The notes under the pieces: model-generated
The model's input: the letters and a program-made list of their open reading frames with translations, nothing else
Database searches by the model: none
What the model was told of the DNA's origin: nothing
Program-made: the position numbers and the translations under genes
Part shown: one piece after another, positions 1 through 5,380 of the stretch
Layout: each line of letters begins with the position of its first letter
How positions within the stretch are numbered: the stretch's first letter is position 1
Source of the DNA: Sneathiella sp.
GTDB lineage: Bacteria; Pseudomonadota; Alphaproteobacteria; Sneathiellales; Sneathiellaceae
NCBI GenBank assembly: GCA_016765515.1
Contig: JAESPT010000131.1
Location: 1 to 5,955, forward strand
Length of the DNA stretch: 5,955 nt
Direction of reading: 5' to 3'

Positions 1-254
1 TACTAGTGAAGATTGTCAAAGCTATGATGATCGGGCACAAATTGAACTTGGTTCTGAATGTGCGCATTGGATTACTGAAGGCGGCACAGTACGATGAGCA
101 GACACCAAAGATTAAAGTGTTGCGTCGATCGATTGAGGCCACCACCCATAGCGGGCATTTCCGTACGCGATTAATTGATCTTTGTTTCTTAAGTCGGGAA
201 CGGAAAACCCATGTTATTCCCTTCCCATTCCTATCGATGTTTCAAACTTTTTTG
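1..254. other. Window edge, no assignable gene
   Basis: I see no gene I can support here. A reading frame open from the window edge runs on the plus strand to a TGA at 95-97 (about 31 codons), but that length is expected by chance and I do not recognise the peptide. A longer plus-strand frame (6-272) has no family features and overlaps the 3' end of the minus-strand phosphodiesterase gene. No clear terminator hairpin with a T-run follows the phosphodiesterase stop. Confidence 0.5.
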
Positions 255-1103
255 CTAGTTTCCCAACGGTGACCCACTCATCTCCCTCGGTATCGAAAGA
301 CCCATCAAAGATAAAATGGTTGGTGCAACGGATAGCTGGCACAGGACTGTTTCACTAATGCCGGGGGTCGGGTGTCCTATATCGTAGAACGGAATATCTC
401 TCACATCATCCCCGGAACCACCGTGATGTCCAAAACTTGTGAAACCATGGTCAGCCGTCACCAGGACTCGGTAGCCTTCGGCTTGCCAAAACGGCACTGA
501 TTTGGCCAATTCGTTGTCCGCATTCCAGGCTTGCTTGCAATACTCATCAGAGCCTCCGCCATATGCATGTCCGATCGCATCACAGCCAGAGGTATGCAAC
601 AAAAGGTAGTCAGGACTATTCCGGGCAATAAGCATACTTGCTTTATTCATCAAATCCGCATCGGAAGGGAGCATAAGATTAAAAGATGTATGGCCATGTT
701 CTGTATAGAACCGACCGTGCTGAATGGTCAGGTCCGGGTCATCTACTTCCTGTCCGAAAATCGGATCATAGGGCGATTGGTTGTATAAGCAGGAAAATAA
801 ACTGTGCGCGACCGCTGCCGTCGTACGGTTGTGTTGTCGCGCGATGGAGAACACATTGCTCTTATCTGACAGTCGTACATTATCATTGCTGGTTATGCCA
901 TGCGTGTGGGGCTCCATTCCGGTATGAAGTGTTTCATAGATGGGCGCCGATAATGTCGGCAGCACAGCCTTCATCAGGTTTCGACGGGCTTTTCCGCCGG
1001 CACAGAGGCTTTCCAAAAATCCACAATATTGGGTTGCTGTCTGAAATCTCAATCCATCAATTACGACCAGGATAACTTTTTGATTTTTATGAATATTGTT
1101 CAT
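255..1103 (-). CDS. Type I phosphodiesterase / alkaline phosphatase-superfamily hydrolase
   Basis: A predicted two-metal phosphoester (or phosphonate) hydrolase of the nucleotide pyrophosphatase/phosphodiesterase branch. From the start at 1103 the protein has 282 residues. Visible parts in order: VVIDGLR with metal ligand Asp16; PTLSAPIYETLHTG, where Ser52 aligns with the catalytic Thr/Ser of the family; PHTHGITSN; CDAIGHAYGGGS with Asp175 and His179; VTADHG with Asp218 and His219; and HHGG with His227. The two-metal site therefore looks complete. I see no signal peptide, so it is probably cytoplasmic. It lacks the long inserts of full-size family members (about 400 residues). The ATG at 1101-1103 is preferred because strand VILVVIDG follows closely; an ATG eight codons upstream (1127) is possible. 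It diverges from a LysR-type gene, an arrangement known for phosphonoacetate hydrolase, but the substrate cannot be read from sequence. Confidence 0.88.
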   Translation of the reverse strand: MNNIHKNQKVILVVIDGLRFQTATQYCGFLESLCAGGKARRNLMKAVLPTLSAPIYETLHTGMEPHTHGITSNDNVRLSDKSNVFSIARQHNRTTAAVAHSLFSCLYNQSPYDPIFGQEVDDPDLTIQHGRFYTEHGHTSFNLMLPSDADLMNKASMLIARNSPDYLLLHTSGCDAIGHAYGGGSDEYCKQAWNADNELAKSVPFWQAEGYRVLVTADHGFTSFGHHGGSGDDVRDIPFYDIGHPTPGISETVLCQLSVAPTILSLMGLSIPREMSGSPLGN

Positions 1104-1316
1104 TGGATCCACTATCCTACAAAGCATTCTCTATCTAACGGCACGTCTGCAAAACGCACACTGAATATTTCGGACATTAAATTTTTAGCTCTACCTGCTC
1201 TCACTCCAGTAGCGCTATGACGTCAATTCTGTCTGGTTGCCGCTGAATACTTCTCTAACGCGCCGAAAGAAAGAATACCACTGGACAATAATGTATGAAT
1301 TCCATACGTTTTCTGT
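1104..1316. promoter_or_regulatory. Divergent intergenic region between hydrolase and regulator genes
   Basis: This 213-bp gap must hold the promoters of both divergent genes. The clearest signal is the inverted repeat at 1290-1310, listed separately. A perfect 8-bp palindrome, TGACGTCA, lies at 1218-1225, with the short palindrome AGCGCT just before it at 1211-1216. I could not place a convincing -35/-10 pair for either gene. Confidence 0.5.
1290..1310. promoter_or_regulatory. Candidate LysR-type operator (T-N11-A inverted repeat)
   Basis: Two 8-base arms, AATGTATG and CATACGTT, are inverted copies with one mismatch, separated by AATTC. The core TATG-N5-CATA has the T-N11-A spacing typical of LysR-type regulator sites (T at 1294, A at 1306). 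It ends six bases before the ATG of the LysR gene, a position suited to autorepression. That it also controls the divergent hydrolase gene is inference. Confidence 0.6.
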
Positions 1317-2258
1317 ATGAAAAGATATTTTCAAAATGTAACGGGATCTCTCAATGCGTTATTGGTCTTGGAAGCCGCTGTTCGACATTCGAGTTTCACG
1401 AAAGCCAGTGTCGAACTATCGCTTACTCAGCCTACGGTAAGTCGGCATATTGCAACACTCGAGGCACGTCTGGGAAAACCACTTTTTTGGCGAAAAAACA
1501 ACCAAATTCAGCCAACAAACGAAGGCAAGCAATTAGCAGAGGCCGTATCTATCGGGCTTGGACATACTGAATCCGTATGGCATCAATTATCGAAATTCAC
1601 CCGTGATCGCGACTTGGTACTCGCCTGCACATATGGATTTGCTGATAATTGGATGCTTTCGCGGTCTACGCAATTGAAGGCTGTTTTAGAGGGCAAGCGC
1701 TTACGCATTGCCACCGCCGACTGGATGGAGAGCTTGGACATGGACCAGGTCGATATTGCCTTGGTCTGGGACTTGTCACTGGCGCCTGACCGACCCAGCA
1801 TTCCGTTGTTTCCCGATGAAGCCTTTCCCGTTTGTAGCCCGGATTATCTGCGCCAAAACCCGAATATCGCTTCCGAGCCCAGTGCCCTCCTTGAAGCCAA
1901 TCTCCTGGATTTCGATGTCCGCCATTCAGGCCAACTCACCTGGCCTATTTGGTTTGCCAGCCTCGGCATCGACGCTCAGGATCATGCCCAAGTATTCCAG
2001 TATGATGCCTATCCATTCTTATTGCGGGCGATTCAAGAGGGAGAAGGTGTTGCCCTTGGCTGGCGTTTTATGGTGGACCGAATGATCGCGGACGGATCGC
2101 TGGTAAAAGTCGGGCCAAACGTCGTTAATAGCGAGGCCGCTTACTATCTGCAATATCGGATGGAAGGTCCGCATTCTGATACCATTCAGGCAATTGTCGA
2201 TTGGTTCCAAAATACTGTGGAAGAGCAAAAATACAGCCTTGCTAAGGTCGTGAAGTAA
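1317..2258 (+). CDS. LysR-type transcriptional regulator
   Basis: A DNA-binding regulator of 313 residues, the normal length for the family. Residues about 11-70 form the LysR winged helix-turn-helix, including FTKAS, the recognition-helix region QPTVSRHIATLE (38-49) and the wing LGKPLFWR. Residues about 95-300 form the effector-binding domain with features such as DIALVWD and VCSPDYL, and the overall style is GcvA/AmpR-like. The ATG at 1317 is the most upstream start in this frame, because TGA at 1296-1298 closes it. No Shine-Dalgarno sequence is visible; the inverted repeat at 1290-1310 occupies that place. The gene diverges from the phosphodiesterase gene, its most likely target, and the repeat suggests autoregulation. 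The effector is unknown. The gene looks intact and is followed by about 200 bp without a gene, then the nested insertion sequences. Confidence 0.93.
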   Translation: MKRYFQNVTGSLNALLVLEAAVRHSSFTKASVELSLTQPTVSRHIATLEARLGKPLFWRKNNQIQPTNEGKQLAEAVSIGLGHTESVWHQLSKFTRDRDLVLACTYGFADNWMLSRSTQLKAVLEGKRLRIATADWMESLDMDQVDIALVWDLSLAPDRPSIPLFPDEAFPVCSPDYLRQNPNIASEPSALLEANLLDFDVRHSGQLTWPIWFASLGIDAQDHAQVFQYDAYPFLLRAIQEGEGVALGWRFMVDRMIADGSLVKVGPNVVNSEAAYYLQYRMEGPHSDTIQAIVDWFQNTVEEQKYSLAKVVK

Positions 2259-2460
2259 GGGGCGTATTCTCGTGAAAATGGACAGAAGGGAATATCGGAT
2301 TTGAGCGCGTCGTAGCGTTTGAAATGCGGTTGTTCCCGTATATTGAAAATACGAGGTTAGGATTACCCTGCGTCGAGCATTATTGAGCGGAGAATAGCCC
2401 TGCATTTAATCGGTTTTACCTCCCAACGGCGTGATGACTTAATGTCCGCAGTTGGCACAA
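2259..2460. other. Noncoding spacer between LysR gene and IS3 end
   Basis: I find no supportable gene. A small hairpin, CGTAT/ATACG with a 7-base loop, lies at 2337-2353; it has no T-run and is too weak to call a terminator for the LysR gene. Confidence 0.4.
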
Positions 2461-2484
2461 TGATCTTACCCGTATTCGGTGGAC
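2461..2484 (+). repeat. IS3 terminal inverted repeat, orfB-side end
   Basis: This end matches the reverse complement of 4966-4989 at 18 of 24 positions. Shared blocks are TG, TCTT, CCC, ATT and GTGGAC. It starts with the TG that terminates IS3-family elements and lies just beyond the TAA stop of orfB. Confidence 0.75.
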
Positions 2485-2487
2485 GGT

Positions 2488-2682
2488 TTAAAAAGAACCG
2501 GTTGTCTGTCTTTCGAAGTCATCCGGGCTAATATTTCCAAGGTAACCATGGCGACGTTTTCGATTGTAGAATATTTCGATGTATTCGAATAGATCGGCAC
2601 GGGCTTCTTCCCGTGTTCGGTAATGAACTCTATTGACACGCTCTCGCTTTAGGATGCCGAAGAAACTCTCTACGACTGCATT
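2488..2682 (-). pseudogene. IS3 transposase orfB, 3' fragment carrying the catalytic Glu
   Basis: This is the last 64 codons plus TAA of the IS3-family orfB. It reads from Asn-Ala-Val-Val-Glu into SFFGILKRERVNR, then YRTREEARADLFEYIE and FYNRKRRHGYLG, the signature C-terminus of these transposases. The Glu of VVESFF is the third residue of the DDE triad. The piece has no start of its own. Joined to the fragment ending at 3964 it continues in frame (YD followed by NAVVE), giving a transposase of about 288 residues. The break is the insertion point of the IS110-family element. Confidence 0.9.
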
Positions 2683-2683
2683 G

Positions 2684-2693
2684 AAGCTCCTAT
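2684..2693 (-). repeat. IS110 right terminus, copied in the leader RNA
   Basis: The last ten bases of the element (minus strand ATAGGAGCTT) recur exactly at 3840-3849 on the same strand inside the noncoding leader. The match stops at the element boundary and cannot be extended on either side. This is the relation expected between the left donor sequence and the donor guide of an IS110 bridge RNA. Confidence 0.7.
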
Positions 2694-2696
2694 ATT

Positions 2697-2702
2697 TGTC
2701 AA
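2697..2702 (-). promoter_or_regulatory. Candidate -35 box of an IS110 circle-junction promoter
   Basis: A perfect TTGACA on the minus strand lies 13 bp inside the right terminus and contains the recombinase TGA stop codon. In a circle joining right and left ends it would face the left-end bases TTGTGATTATGTT. Possible -10 boxes are GATTAT (17-bp spacer with both ends complete) or TATGTT (18 bp if a shared TT is counted once). In the integrated copy it points out of the element into the IS3 orfB fragment. Confidence 0.5.
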
Positions 2703-3769
2703 TACTCGATTTTCAATGTTTCCGGCCTGCAAAGATGTCGGAATATTTCACGGACAATGTAGCGCTTGAGGCAACGTATTATTTCGCTTTTACTTTTTCC
2801 ATCTTTGGTGCGTTTTCGAACGTAAGCAAGGGTAGGCTCATGACTTCTCATTCGGACAATCGCTACACGATATAAAGCAGCGTTTGCTTGTCGATTTCCA
2901 CCTCTATTGAGCCTGAATCTGTGTGTTTTCCCGCTTGAGGCTGGGATCGGACAGACGCCACACAGTTTTGCCAACGCAGCTTCGGATCGGATGCGGCTTG
3001 GATTGTCACCAACTAACATTAGCATTTCTGCGATTGTCATGGTCGCAATCCCATGGGACATCAACAAGCTGGGAGCCTTAGCTTCAATGAGGGCTTTAAG
3101 TTCTTTGTCGTGTTCCAGGACTTCCTCATTTAACATCAGCCAGCGACGCGCCAATGAACGCATGGCAACTTTGGCCGAAGCTGTTGTAGAGGTGATTGGT
3201 CCCGGTCGAAACGCAGCAATAAGCCGGATCAGAGCTACTTTACCTTTGATCTGGTCGAGCTCATCACGCAACCCGGCAGGAGCATTGATAATCAGTGTTT
3301 TAAGTGTAACTATCGCCACGGAACGGCTTTTTACAGCTGTATCACGGGTAATCTTCAGGTGGCGGATCATTTCCACAGACCCGGTTTGAGTTTTAGGCGC
3401 GGCTATGGCCTGTCCACTGAGGACCGATCTTGCTGCCCCTTCTGCATCGAGACTATCATTCTTGCCGTGCTGGTAACGCAGCTGCCGATTTGGACGTGTT
3501 ACCTCGATGACATTCAGCCCTAACGACATCAGATATCGTGACAGGCCTGCGCCGTAGGACCCCGTTCCTTCGACCCCAAATGCCAGGATTGAACCTAGTG
3601 ACTGGGACCAGTTGCCCAATTCCTTGTAGCCCTTGGGATTGACAGGAACAGAAATCGCCCCTAGGCGTGCACCCTGTTGGTCAATCGCCACAGCGACGTG
3701 CTTAGACTTATGCGTATCGACGCCGATGATAATATTTGCGGTTCTAAAACCCGTTTCAAAAATAGACAT
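2699..3769 (-). CDS. IS110-family DEDD recombinase (transposase)
   Basis: A bridge-RNA-dependent type of recombinase that excises and inserts its element. The protein has 356 residues. The N-terminal RuvC-like DEDD domain shows IIIGVDTHKSKH with Asp18, FGVEGTGSYG with Glu67, and KNDSLDAEGAA with Asp105 and Asp108. The C-terminal Transposase_20-type domain shows CPIPASSGK with the likely nucleophilic serine at about 278-279, followed by RLNRGGNRQANAALYRVA, the typical conserved block. The ATG at 3767-3769 is chosen because GGAGGGG lies five bases upstream; the frame extends 24 codons further upstream, but that part overlaps the structured leader. The frame is uninterrupted and all catalytic residues are present, so it is probably functional. 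It is the only gene of the inner element. Confidence 0.95.
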   Translation of the reverse strand: MSIFETGFRTANIIIGVDTHKSKHVAVAIDQQGARLGAISVPVNPKGYKELGNWSQSLGSILAFGVEGTGSYGAGLSRYLMSLGLNVIEVTRPNRQLRYQHGKNDSLDAEGAARSVLSGQAIAAPKTQTGSVEMIRHLKITRDTAVKSRSVAIVTLKTLIINAPAGLRDELDQIKGKVALIRLIAAFRPGPITSTTASAKVAMRSLARRWLMLNEEVLEHDKELKALIEAKAPSLLMSHGIATMTIAEMLMLVGDNPSRIRSEAALAKLCGVCPIPASSGKTHRFRLNRGGNRQANAALYRVAIVRMRSHEPTLAYVRKRTKDGKSKSEIIRCLKRYIVREIFRHLCRPETLKIEY

Positions 3770-3780
3770 TTGATCCCCTC

Positions 3781-3953
3781 CATGGTGATGCCCGAGCATC
3801 CGTTCAGAGAGGACAAGACTGTGAAGGGGCGTGCCCGTCAAGCTCCTATGAAGTCACATCTCGCCCGTTGCCAGGGCAACCTGATGGTCGACACGTCAAC
3901 GCAATGACACGGAGTCAATCGTAACATGGGTCAGGCCATCAAGCCGCAGTAAC
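3781..3953 (-). ncRNA. Putative IS110 bridge RNA
   Basis: The minus-strand leader between the left terminus and the recombinase folds on paper into ordered hairpins. The first (3880-3943) has an 8-bp outer stem, an inner 7-bp stem with G-U pairs (3922-3928 with 3892-3898) and a 4-bp apical stem; its internal loops could hold target guides. A short perfect hairpin follows (3867-3880). The next hairpin (about 3817-3855) is closed by GACT/AGTC and has apical GGG/CCC pairs. It carries ATAGGAGCTT, identical to the element's right end, and TCACA, complementary to TGTGA of the left end, on opposite sides of one loop. A last perfect hairpin GATGC/GCATC (3787-3800) precedes the recombinase ribosome site. 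Order and size match the IS621-type bridge RNA: target loop first, donor loop second. Exact ends are not determined. Confidence 0.72.
3840..3849 (-). repeat. Putative donor guide in the bridge RNA
   Basis: Ten bases, ATAGGAGCTT, identical to the terminal ten bases of the element (2684-2693). They lie on the 5' side of the internal loop of the second large hairpin. Identity with the top strand means the RNA could pair with the bottom strand of the right end, as the left donor guide of IS621 does. Confidence 0.65.
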
Positions 3954-4634
3954 ATAATCACAATCATAGCAGTTGCCAGTACTGCTCATGGAGGCTGTGA
4001 TGCCGTGTTTGTCGAGTTCATCGCGGAAATCATCGCTTGAATATTGGCCCCCACGATCTGAATGGTGGATCAGTGAGCCTGTCGGCCGACGGGCATCGAC
4101 AGCCATCCGCAATGCATCAACGACCAGGTGTCGGCTCATCCAACGGCTCATCGACCAACCGACAATGCGGCGTGAGAACAGATCCATTACAACGGCAAGA
4201 TACAGCCATCCCTGCCGCGTCGCGATATAGGTGATATCGCTCGCCCATCGTTGGTCTGGGCCATCCGCCGTGAAGTCCTGCTTCAGCAGATTATGGGCGA
4301 CCCGGTGGGTCGGATCACGTTGCGTCGTCGTCCGATATCTCCGCTTGGGACAGCCTCTCAGTCGGGCTGAACGCATCAAGTGAGCAACCTTGTGACGCCC
4401 CACATTCACCCCTTCGGCCTTCAGTTCAGCGTAAACTCGCGGACTGCCATAGACCCCTTTGCTGGCCTCATGAATGCATCTGACCTTCTCTAGCAGTTCA
4501 CGATCACGCCGCACTCGCGCACCCTCAGGGCGACCCAGCCAAGCGTAGTAACCGCTTGCAGAAACATCCAGAAAACGGCACATCAGACGAACCGGATAGT
4601 GATTGCAGCGCCGACGAATGCAGGCGTACCTCAC
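3939..4634 (-). pseudogene. IS3 transposase orfB, 5' fragment with HTH and two catalytic Asp
   Basis: The first 224 codons come from the IS3 transposase and the last seven (CDYVTAA) plus stop come from the inserted IS110 element. The start is a GTG overlapping the orfA TGA in GTGA. Residues about 44-95 form an HTH_21-like region including KGVYGSPRVYAEL. The rve integrase core starts near 120 and shows WASDITY (Asp133), MDLFSRRIVGW and HHSDRGGQY (Asp193). The frame leaves the family sequence right after SSTGNCYD, where family members continue NAV-ES. The catalytic Glu is on the other fragment (2488-2682), so this product should be inactive as a transposase, though it may still bind DNA or orfA protein. 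Confidence 0.9.
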
Positions 4635-4927
4635 TTCGACTGCTTGGCAAAGTACGCCGCCGCTTCCTTTAAGAAGTCCCGTTCTTTCTTAACCTGCGCT
4701 AGCTCACGCTTCAAAGCAGACACTTCCTGATCACGAGTGAAGCCAGTGCCGGGAAAGGCTTCTTTGCCCAACAACATCAACTCATCGCGCCATCGACGAA
4801 ACTGGCGGGTGCTAACCCCCAATTCATCGCAAACAGCCTTGTCCGTCATCCCTTCCTCGCTTGCCCGTATAATTGCTTCGCGTTTGAACTCAGAACTGAA
4901 ACGTTTGTATCGCTTCGGCTTTGTCAT
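4631..4927 (-). CDS. IS3-family transposase OrfA
   Basis: A 98-residue DNA-binding subunit of the IS3 transposase. Residues about 5-50 are the Transposase_8 helix-turn-helix (FSSEFKREAI, then CDELGVSTRQFRRWRDEL). The C-terminal part (EVSALKRELAQVKKERDFL) is a leucine-zipper-like coiled coil ending in KEAAAYFAKQSK, typical of OrfA. The ATG at 4925-4927 has GGAGGTG four bases upstream and fits the usual length; an in-frame extension to 5008 would run out through the terminal repeat and is unlikely. orfB follows in the -1 frame with a GTGA overlap. I see no classic A6G slippery run, so coupling by the overlap, or slippage near TTAAAG, are alternatives. The gene itself is intact, but orfB is split. 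Confidence 0.92.
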   Translation of the reverse strand: MTKPKRYKRFSSEFKREAIIRASEEGMTDKAVCDELGVSTRQFRRWRDELMLLGKEAFPGTGFTRDQEVSALKRELAQVKKERDFLKEAAAYFAKQSK

Positions 4928-4965
4928 ATAACACCTCCAAGCGCTCGGTACGCTTAAGTTTAGGT

Positions 4966-4989
4966 GTCCACGAAATCGGGGCAAGACCA
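4966..4989 (-). repeat. IS3 terminal inverted repeat, orfA-side end
   Basis: Read on the minus strand this end begins TGGTCTTGCCCC and contains GTGGAC, matching 18 of 24 positions of the other end (2461-2484). It lies about 40 bp upstream of the orfA start codon. Confidence 0.75.
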
Positions 4990-5070
4990 CGGAGCTGACA
5001 TTAGACATCTTCCCTCAATGTCTCCTTCTGGCACTAAAGAGACTAAATCTTGGTCTTCAATTCACGCCCG

Positions 5071-5108
5071 CGGTAGCGTGGAAAGCGGAAGTGAAATCCA
5101 CGGAACCG
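5071..5108. repeat. Imperfect inverted repeat / stem-loop
   Basis: Arms CGGTAGCGTGGA (5071-5082) and TCCACGGAACCG (5097-5108) pair at 10 of 12 positions around a 14-base loop. There is no T-run, so an intrinsic terminator is not indicated. Function unknown. Confidence 0.55.
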
Positions 5109-5250
5109 GAATTTCCATTTCTAATGTCCCTTACAAAGGCAGAGCGGACCAGTTACTGAAACCGCTTCATGGGCTCACTTTTGACCCAAAGCAGTCATTT
5201 TGAACGCTCAGATATCACGACATCAAAAAAAATTCGTCCTCACAGAAAAT

Positions 5251-5281
5251 TTATATAAACAACAATATACGTTTTATATAA
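5251..5281. promoter_or_regulatory. AT-rich inverted repeat upstream of binding-protein gene
   Basis: TTATATAAAC (5251-5260) and GTTTTATATAA (5271-5281) are inverted copies differing by one extra T, around a 10-base centre. A TATAAT at 5277-5282 and a TATTAT at 5298-5303 could be -10 boxes, but neither has a good -35 at normal spacing. It may be an operator or bend site for the downstream gene, or simply low-complexity AT sequence. Confidence 0.35.
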
Positions 5282-5321
5282 TTAACAGTATGCGTGTTAT
5301 TATTTGACGTTAAATCAAGGG

Positions 5322-5345
5322 CGCAGCTTTGTCCGTAAAGCCGCG
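5322..5345 (+). promoter_or_regulatory. Leader hairpin before the binding-protein gene
   Basis: CGCAGCTTT and AAAGCCGCG pair at 8 of 9 positions around the loop GTCCGT. The hairpin ends about 35 bases before the ATG at 5381 and would lie in the 5' untranslated region if transcription starts upstream of it. No run of T follows it. Confidence 0.4.
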
Positions 5346-5380
5346 ATCACAAAATGCAGGTGTGGATAGAGGAATTGTAA

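Larger units (their letters stand above)
2684..3963 (-). mobile_element. IS110-family element, apparently intact
   Basis: This element of about 1280 bp sits inside orfB of the IS3 element, in the same orientation. Its edges are fixed to within one base, because removing 2684-3963 rejoins the codons for Tyr-Asp and Asn-Ala in frame. It has no terminal inverted repeats, as expected for IS110. It carries one recombinase gene (2699-3769), about 194 bp of noncoding leader at its left end (3770-3963) and only 15 bp beyond the recombinase stop. A long leader and short tail match the IS110 group, where the leader encodes the bridge RNA, rather than the IS1111 group. No disrupting mutation is visible, so it may still be mobile. 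Confidence 0.9.
2461..4989 (-). mobile_element. IS3-family insertion sequence interrupted by an IS110-family element
   Basis: The outer element is bounded by imperfect inverted repeats beginning TGATCTTACCC at 2461 and, on the minus strand, TGGTCTTGCCC at 4989. It encodes orfA (4631-4927) and orfB, both on the minus strand. Without the inner element (2684-3963) it would be 1249 bp, a normal IS3-family size. orfB is split into pieces at 3964-4634 and 2488-2682. The bases outside the two ends (ACAA on the left, CGGA on the right) show no target duplication, so the copy is old, rearranged or has an end slightly misplaced. The element should be unable to move by itself because its transposase is cut inside the catalytic domain. 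Confidence 0.9.
4990..5380. other. Noncoding region with several inverted repeats
   Basis: No gene can be supported in these 391 bp; the one moderate plus-strand frame (4964-5203) starts inside the IS3 end and looks like no protein family. The stretch holds small dyads at 4997-5022, a strong imperfect stem-loop at 5071-5108, an AGCGG/CCGCT pair around 5145, an AT-rich block from about 5220 to 5320, and a leader hairpin at 5322-5345 just before the binding-protein gene. It probably carries the promoter and leader of that gene. Confidence 0.5.

Noticed and set aside
686..1075. Plus-strand reading frame of 129 codons
   Set aside because: It lies wholly inside the phosphodiesterase gene on the other strand, which has clear catalytic motifs; the plus-strand product looks like no family.
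1218..1225. Palindrome TGACGTCA as an operator
   Set aside because: An isolated 8-bp palindrome can occur by chance, and no second copy or known bacterial regulator supports it here.
2337..2353. Possible terminator after the LysR gene
   Set aside because: The stem is only 5 bp with two G-C pairs, there is no T-run, and it lies about 80 bases past the stop.
2019..2405. Minus-strand reading frame of 128 codons across the LysR 3' end
   Set aside because: Half of it is antisense to the LysR gene, and it has no recognisable domain or ribosome site.
1172..2450. Shared 10-mer TTAATGTCCG on opposite strands near 1172 and 2440
   Set aside because: Many 10-base matches are expected by chance in a window this size, and neither position is tied to a boundary.
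2633..2875. Plus-strand reading frame spanning the IS3/IS110 junction
   Set aside because: It crosses the insertion boundary and is antisense to both the orfB fragment and the recombinase, so it cannot be an established gene.
2907..3389. Plus-strand reading frame of 160 codons
   Set aside because: It is antisense to the IS110 recombinase gene, whose protein carries the DEDD and serine motifs.
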